Made by a program: the position numbers and the translations under genes. From assembly GCA_002421585.1 (NCBI GenBank), contig DIKD01000103.1, positions 1-18,086 on the forward strand: 18,086 nt of DNA, read 5' to 3'. Of the stretch, positions 14,810 through 18,086 are shown one piece after another; within the stretch, counting starts at the first letter, position 1, and every line of letters starts with the position of its first letter. A model generated the notes under the pieces. It did not search any database. It was not told where the DNA came from and worked only from the letters and a program-made list of their open reading frames with translations. The DNA is from Dehalococcoidia bacterium UBA5627 (GTDB lineage: Bacteria > Chloroflexota > Dehalococcoidia > Dehalococcoidales > UBA5627).

Positions 14810-14914
14810 GGACTATATTTGTCCTTTTTCTTTATTTTTTAGTATGCTATATAATGAATATGAAAAAATTACTACGTTTCTATTTATAGATTGTAGTATC
14901 GAGGTAACAGGCAT

Positions 14915-15640
14915 ATGAATATGATTTCGCCGGTTCTTTCTTTTTTTAAAAAGCGTGATGATGAGAAGACCGATAAAGACATAGTCAGGGAAAACCCCTG
15001 CATCGATTGCAATATCTGCCTTGAAGTTTGCGATAAAGGTCTCTGGCCATCGGTTCTTATGGAGGATATCAAAGCCGGTCTTTTTGAAGACAGCAGGAAA
15101 CACGGTATCGACCAATGCAACGATTGCGGAGACTGCAGCGCGGAATGTCCGATGAGTATTCCTCTTTATAAATACCTGAGGGTAGGTAAAGTGCTCTCAC
15201 AATACAACAACGATAAAAGCGGCTTAATCCCGATTCTGCTGGAAATCCAGTCCAATTACGGCTACTTACCGGAAGATATGATTAGCCATATCGCCCGCTA
15301 TCTTAATTTATCCGTCGGACACATCCGTTCGGTAGCTTCTTTTTACAAATCACTGCGTCTTACCCCTCCAGGAAGAAGACATGTCTGTATTTGCCGCGGA
15401 ACTGCCTGCCATATCAGCGGTGCGCCCAAATTGACCAGAGAAACCGAAAAACTACTGGGAATCAAAGAGGGGGAAACTTCCGCGGACAATGAATATACCC
15501 TCGATACTGTTGCCTGCGTCGGTTGTTGCGCTCTGGCTCCGGTAATTACCGTTAACAGCGAAACTTACGGAAAAATGGACCCCGAAAAAATAAAAAAACA
15601 ATTAAAAATCACCGATGATAAAGACGAAAATCCAGGATAA
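14915..15640 (+). CDS. NuoE/HoxE-like NADH-dehydrogenase subunit with N-terminal 2[4Fe-4S] ferredoxin-like domain
   Basis: The 241-residue protein joins two modules. Residues 25-85 hold two C-x2-C-x2-C-x3-C motifs (Cys29/32/35/39 and Cys68/71/74/78), typical of two [4Fe-4S] clusters. Residues about 90-230 are the thioredoxin-like NuoE/24-kDa domain: IQSNYGYLPEDMI, VGHIRSVASFY, then the [2Fe-2S] ligands Cys160/Cys165 (C-x4-C) and Cys201/Cys205 (C-x3-C). NuoE-type subunits take electrons from the FMN subunit encoded next door. Ordinary NuoE/HoxE/HydC proteins are about 160 residues and lack the extra ferredoxin-like part. The ATG at 14915 has GAGGT nine bases upstream. It is the first gene of a three-gene operon and soluble by sequence. 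The [4Fe-4S] spacing also resembles HdrC/GlpC-type modules. Confidence 0.88.
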   Translation: MNMISPVLSFFKKRDDEKTDKDIVRENPCIDCNICLEVCDKGLWPSVLMEDIKAGLFEDSRKHGIDQCNDCGDCSAECPMSIPLYKYLRVGKVLSQYNNDKSGLIPILLEIQSNYGYLPEDMISHIARYLNLSVGHIRSVASFYKSLRLTPPGRRHVCICRGTACHISGAPKLTRETEKLLGIKEGETSADNEYTLDTVACVGCCALAPVITVNSETYGKMDPEKIKKQLKITDDKDENPG

Positions 15641-15656
15641 TTTGAGCTATGTTAGC

Positions 15657-15661
15657 GGAGG
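15657..15661 (+). promoter_or_regulatory. Ribosome-binding site deciding between two adjacent ATG codons
   Basis: GGAGG is three bases before the ATG at 15665 but six before the ATG at 15668. The second spacing is the usual one, so 15668 is preferred; the proteins differ by one Met. Confidence 0.6.
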
Positions 15662-15667
15662 TAAATG

Positions 15668-17365
15668 ATGATAACGGCGGACTTCAGGGCAAAGGCTGAA
15701 ACAGAATGGCAAAATATCACAGACCCTTCCGTCCCTCAAATTTTTATAGGGATGGCAACTTGCGGTGAAGCTGCCGGAGCCTTATCTATATACAAAGCTA
15801 TGGAATCAGCCCTGATAAAGAATCGCATCAAGGCTCGTATTCATAAGACAGGCTGTCTTGGTATGTGTTACTGCGAGCCGATGGTCGATATCATTAAACC
15901 CGGTGAGCCCCGTATTACTTACAAAAATCTTACACCCGAAACAGCTGCAGAGTTGATAACCGATTACCTGATAAACGGTAATTACCGCCCCGACCTGGCA
16001 CTGGGAGTTTGGGGAAAAGAACTCGATGGCATCCCCAACCTCTTCGAGTTGGATTTTATGAAATTTCAGCAGCGCACAGCTCTGAAAAACATCGGAATAA
16101 TCAATCCCGAGGATATTTCTCAATACATTGCCTGCGGGGGTTATAAAGCATTCGAAAAAGCCCTGGTCACCTCACAGCAAGATTTAATAGATGAAGTTGA
16201 AAAGTCGGGATTACGGGGGCTGGGCGGTGCCGGTTTCCCCACCGGTTTAAAGTGGAAAGCCTGTTATAAGGCAGAATCTTTTCCGAAATATATGATTTGC
16301 AATGCCGATGAAGGAGACCCCGGCGCTTATATGGACAGGTCTCTTCTGGAAAGCGACCCGCATTCCGTACTTGAAGGAATGCTTATTGCCGCTTACGCAA
16401 TCGGATGCAGCCGCGGCTATATCTATATACGCGATGAATACCCCCTCGCCATAAAGAGAATAGCAATCGCCATCGAGCAGATGCGGCAATACGGCTTGCT
16501 CGGTGACAATATACCGGATACTGATTTCAGTTTCGATATCGAAATCAGGGAAGGCGCCGGAGCTTTCGTCTGCGGAGAGGAATCGGCTCTGCTGGCTTCC
16601 ATTGAAGGAAACAGAGGAATGCCGCGGCATCGCCCTCCCTATCCCGCCGAAAGCGGATTGTGGGGAAAACCCACGGATATCAACAATGTTAAAACGCTGG
16701 CAAATATCCCCGCTATTATTACAAACGGAGCGAAGTGGTTTGCCGGGCGCGGAACCGAAAGCAGTAAGGGAACCGCTATTTTTGCCCTCACCGGCAAGGT
16801 GGCTAACCGCGGCTTAATCGAGGTTCCAATGGGGATTACACTGCGAAAGATAATATACGATATCGGTGGAGGCATTCCTGACGATAAGTCCTTTAAAGCA
16901 GTGCAAACAGGCGGACCGTCGGGAGGATGCCTACCTGCGGAGCTGCTTGACCTGCCGATTGCCTTTGATTCACTGGCTGCTGCCGGCTCGATTATGGGCT
17001 CCGGCGGTATGGTAGTTCTGGATGAAGATACCTGCATGGTGGACGTGGCAAGGTTTTTTCTCGATTTCGCACGACAGGAATCATGCGGACAGTGTATCCC
17101 CTGCCGGCTCGGTACCAAACAGATGTTTGAAATCCTGAATGATATAACAACAGGCAACGGCAAACAGACAGATGTCGATGTGCTGCTTGAACTGAGCGAT
17201 TCGATAGTACGCACCTCTCTCTGCGGAATGGGAAGAACTGCCCCCAACCCTGTTTTAACAACGATACGTTATTTTCGGGACGAATATGATGCACATATCA
17301 ATGATAAGAAATGCCCCGCAAACGTATGCCAGGCTCTCGTTAACGGAGGACAGGTTGATGAATAA
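15668..17365 (+). CDS. NuoF/HoxF-like NADH-binding FMN flavoprotein subunit
   Basis: The protein (565 residues; 566 if started at 15665, which the numbers here use) is the NAD(H)- and FMN-binding subunit of a complex I/[FeFe]-hydrogenase-type diaphorase. Residues 25-105 are an N-terminal thioredoxin-like domain (Cys33, Cys64, Cys68). The NuoF core has GLGGAGFPTGLKW at 185-197, CNADEGDPGAYMDR at 212-225 and GAGAFVCGEESALL at 297-310. An SLBB region follows (about 380-430). The N3-type [4Fe-4S] ligands are Cys474/477/480 and Cys520 (SLCGMG). HydB/HndC relatives usually carry a C-terminal 2[4Fe-4S] ferredoxin; here the chain stops at KKCPANVCQAL, just where that domain would begin. The usual GRGGAGF is GLGGAGF, a noteworthy change. 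Its stop overlaps the next gene's ATG by eight bases. Confidence 0.93.
   Translation: MITADFRAKAETEWQNITDPSVPQIFIGMATCGEAAGALSIYKAMESALIKNRIKARIHKTGCLGMCYCEPMVDIIKPGEPRITYKNLTPETAAELITDYLINGNYRPDLALGVWGKELDGIPNLFELDFMKFQQRTALKNIGIINPEDISQYIACGGYKAFEKALVTSQQDLIDEVEKSGLRGLGGAGFPTGLKWKACYKAESFPKYMICNADEGDPGAYMDRSLLESDPHSVLEGMLIAAYAIGCSRGYIYIRDEYPLAIKRIAIAIEQMRQYGLLGDNIPDTDFSFDIEIREGAGAFVCGEESALLASIEGNRGMPRHRPPYPAESGLWGKPTDINNVKTLANIPAIITNGAKWFAGRGTESSKGTAIFALTGKVANRGLIEVPMGITLRKIIYDIGGGIPDDKSFKAVQTGGPSGGCLPAELLDLPIAFDSLAAAGSIMGSGGMVVLDEDTCMVDVARFFLDFARQESCGQCIPCRLGTKQMFEILNDITTGNGKQTDVDVLLELSDSIVRTSLCGMGRTAPNPVLTTIRYFRDEYDAHINDKKCPANVCQALVNGGQVDE
17345..17349 (+). promoter_or_regulatory. Ribosome-binding site fixing the HoxU-like start
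   Basis: GGAGG lies eight bases before the ATG at 17358, inside the end of the NuoF-like gene, and excludes the upstream in-frame ATG at 17286. Confidence 0.65.
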
Positions 17366-17996
17366 GATACAGCTTACTATCAATGATAAGCAATTTGAAG
17401 CAGAGCCGGGCGCAACCATAATGGAGGTAGCCCTGGAAAACGACATTTACATCCCTCATCTCTGTTATAATCCTGATTTAGTTCCCGGTGGTGTATGTCG
17501 TTTATGCAGGGTTGAAATTAATAATGATAAATTAGTGCTGGCTTGCCGCACACCGGTAGAAGACGGGATGATAGTCAGAACAAATACTCCCGAAATAGAT
17601 GCCGCAATCCGCCCTATTGTGGAGCTTATCATTGCAGACCACCACTCGACATGCCGCGGCTGTCCGGCAAACGGCAAATGCGAACTGCAGAAAATTATGG
17701 CGCATCTTCGTATCGACAGGAGACGAATTGACAATTTAAGGCTCCCGCAGGATAAACTGCCGCTGGAGAATCTTACTCCCTTTCTGGATTATGACCCCAA
17801 TAAATGTGTCCGTTGCGGCATTTGCGTACAAACCTGTGAAAAAATCTACGGAACAAGCCATATCTACTTTCTTAACCGGGGATATGATACAAAAATTGCC
17901 TGCTTTGAAACTAACGCACATTGCGACTTCTGTATGGAATGCGTGGAACGATGCCCGGTCGGCGTGTTAATCACAAGACAAATGCAGAGTGAGTAG
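17358..17996 (+). CDS. HoxU/NuoG-N-terminal-like iron-sulfur subunit of a diaphorase module
   Basis: The 212-residue protein corresponds to the electron-wire portion of NuoG or [FeFe]-hydrogenase HydA, without any catalytic domain, as in HoxU. A plant-type [2Fe-2S] domain has Cys36, Cys47, Cys50 and Cys63. A His-ligated [4Fe-4S] motif follows (His95-x3-Cys99-x2-Cys102-x5-Cys108). Two ferredoxin motifs end it, at Cys150/153/156/160 and Cys189/192/195/199. The chain ends at residue 212 after RCPVGVLIT, so no H-cluster or molybdopterin domain is attached. The start at 17358 is set by GGAGG eight bases upstream and by the natural MNKIQLTIN beginning; the longer frame from 17286 lies inside the NuoF gene. 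It overlaps the NuoF stop (ATGAATAA), so the subunits are made together. The partner enzyme is not in the window. Confidence 0.9.
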   Translation: MNKIQLTINDKQFEAEPGATIMEVALENDIYIPHLCYNPDLVPGGVCRLCRVEINNDKLVLACRTPVEDGMIVRTNTPEIDAAIRPIVELIIADHHSTCRGCPANGKCELQKIMAHLRIDRRRIDNLRLPQDKLPLENLTPFLDYDPNKCVRCGICVQTCEKIYGTSHIYFLNRGYDTKIACFETNAHCDFCMECVERCPVGVLITRQMQSE

Positions 17997-18064
17997 GGTC
18001 GTTTTTATCCTGATTTAATAGCTTTATTGTTAGAACCTTCCCCGATATCTTCCAATCCCTAAAA

Positions 18065-18084
18065 AGTCCAATATGTTATGGACT
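18065..18084 (-). terminator. Possible terminator or operator dyad at the window edge (AGTCCA-N8-TGGACT)
   Basis: A perfect 6-bp stem with an 8-nt loop. Read on the minus strand it is followed by TTTTTA, as a weak terminator for a gene entering from the right would be. The sequence also resembles the region just upstream of the diaphorase promoter, so it may be a regulatory site of the next gene instead. The window ends two bases later. Confidence 0.3.
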
Positions 18085-18086
18085 CT

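Larger units (their letters stand above)
14432..14914. other. AT-rich divergent promoter region between mgsD and the diaphorase operon
   Basis: This 483-nt gap has no convincing gene. From mgsD outward it contains the ribosome-binding site (14439-14445), an AATTCTA-N7-TAGAATT hairpin (14451-14471), a putative minus-strand promoter (14678-14705), a plus-strand promoter (14781-14809) and GGAC/GTCC dyads around it. Composition shifts to strongly AT-rich after about 14675. A minus-strand frame ending in TGA at 14510 reads YKKEVVGIGYDGVTGG, protein-like in look but only about 27 codons long and without a start; it may be a gene remnant or chance. Confidence 0.55.

Noticed and set aside
14854..14889. 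11-codon leader frame (MNMKKLLRFYL)
   Set aside because: No ribosome-binding site and no sign of an attenuator; too short to support.
12056..14914. tRNA or other classic RNA gene in the two large gaps
   Set aside because: No cloverleaf, CCA end or known riboswitch core could be seen in either gap.
16639..17247. 202-codon minus-strand frame opposite the NuoF-like gene
   Set aside because: Antisense shadow of a gene whose motifs are continuous on the plus strand.
17286..17357. Longer start for the HoxU-like gene
   Set aside because: It overlaps the NuoF-like gene; the ATG at 17358 has a good ribosome-binding site and begins the [2Fe-2S] domain naturally.
14915..17996. [FeFe]-hydrogenase (HymABC/HydABC) operon
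   Set aside because: The third gene stops after the ferredoxin motifs and has no H-cluster domain, so only the diaphorase part is present.

Overview
The window is an 18.1-kb stretch of a mid-GC bacterial chromosome with dense, standard gene structure. I infer an anaerobe of the Chloroflexota, most likely a member of Dehalococcoidia. The strongest clue is a fused mannosyl-3-phosphoglycerate synthase/phosphatase (mgsD), an architecture I know from Dehalococcoides. The class V aminotransferase/SerA pair, the DUF1015 gene and an iron-sulfur diaphorase module fit that lineage. This placement is from memory of families, not from a search.

Layout. (1) 1-2658, + strand: the 3' end of a PLP-dependent class V aminotransferase, serA and pdxT, packed with 1-3 nt gaps. 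(2) 2659-3331: a 670-nt gap between convergent genes, filled with a MITE-like inverted-repeat element, an 85% direct repeat pair and a cluster of hairpins. (3) 3332-6694, - strand: ligA followed by a DUF1015 gene 27 nt downstream. (4) 6757-12055, + strand: pth, then a TIGR00725/SLOG-like gene, enolase, a TcmP-like protein, a 2-hydroxyacyl-CoA dehydratase D-component-like protein and gapdh, apparently one operon from a promoter at 7338. (5) 12056-12370: repeats and a hairpin terminator between convergent genes. (6) 12371-14431, - strand: mgsD. (7) 14432-14914: an AT-rich divergent promoter region. (8) 14915-17996, + strand: a three-gene NADH-diaphorase module (NuoE/HoxE-like with an added N-terminal ferredoxin-like domain, NuoF/HoxF-like, HoxU/NuoG-N-terminal-like) with no catalytic hydrogenase or dehydrogenase subunit in view.

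How the genes fit together: four enzymes meet around 3-phosphoglycerate. GAPDH and enolase flank it in glycolysis/gluconeogenesis, SerA draws it into serine, and MgsD draws it into the compatible solute mannosylglycerate. PdxT makes the ammonia for PLP, the cofactor of the aminotransferase beside SerA. The diaphorase module would move electrons between NAD(P)H and an unseen partner.

No decisively new system is visible. The best candidates for a second look are the overlapping TcmP-like/dehydratase-like pair inside the glycolytic operon, the orphan diaphorase with its ferredoxin-fused NuoE subunit, and the DUF1015 protein, whose DGHHR motif resembles ParB-like serine kinases and which lies near serA.
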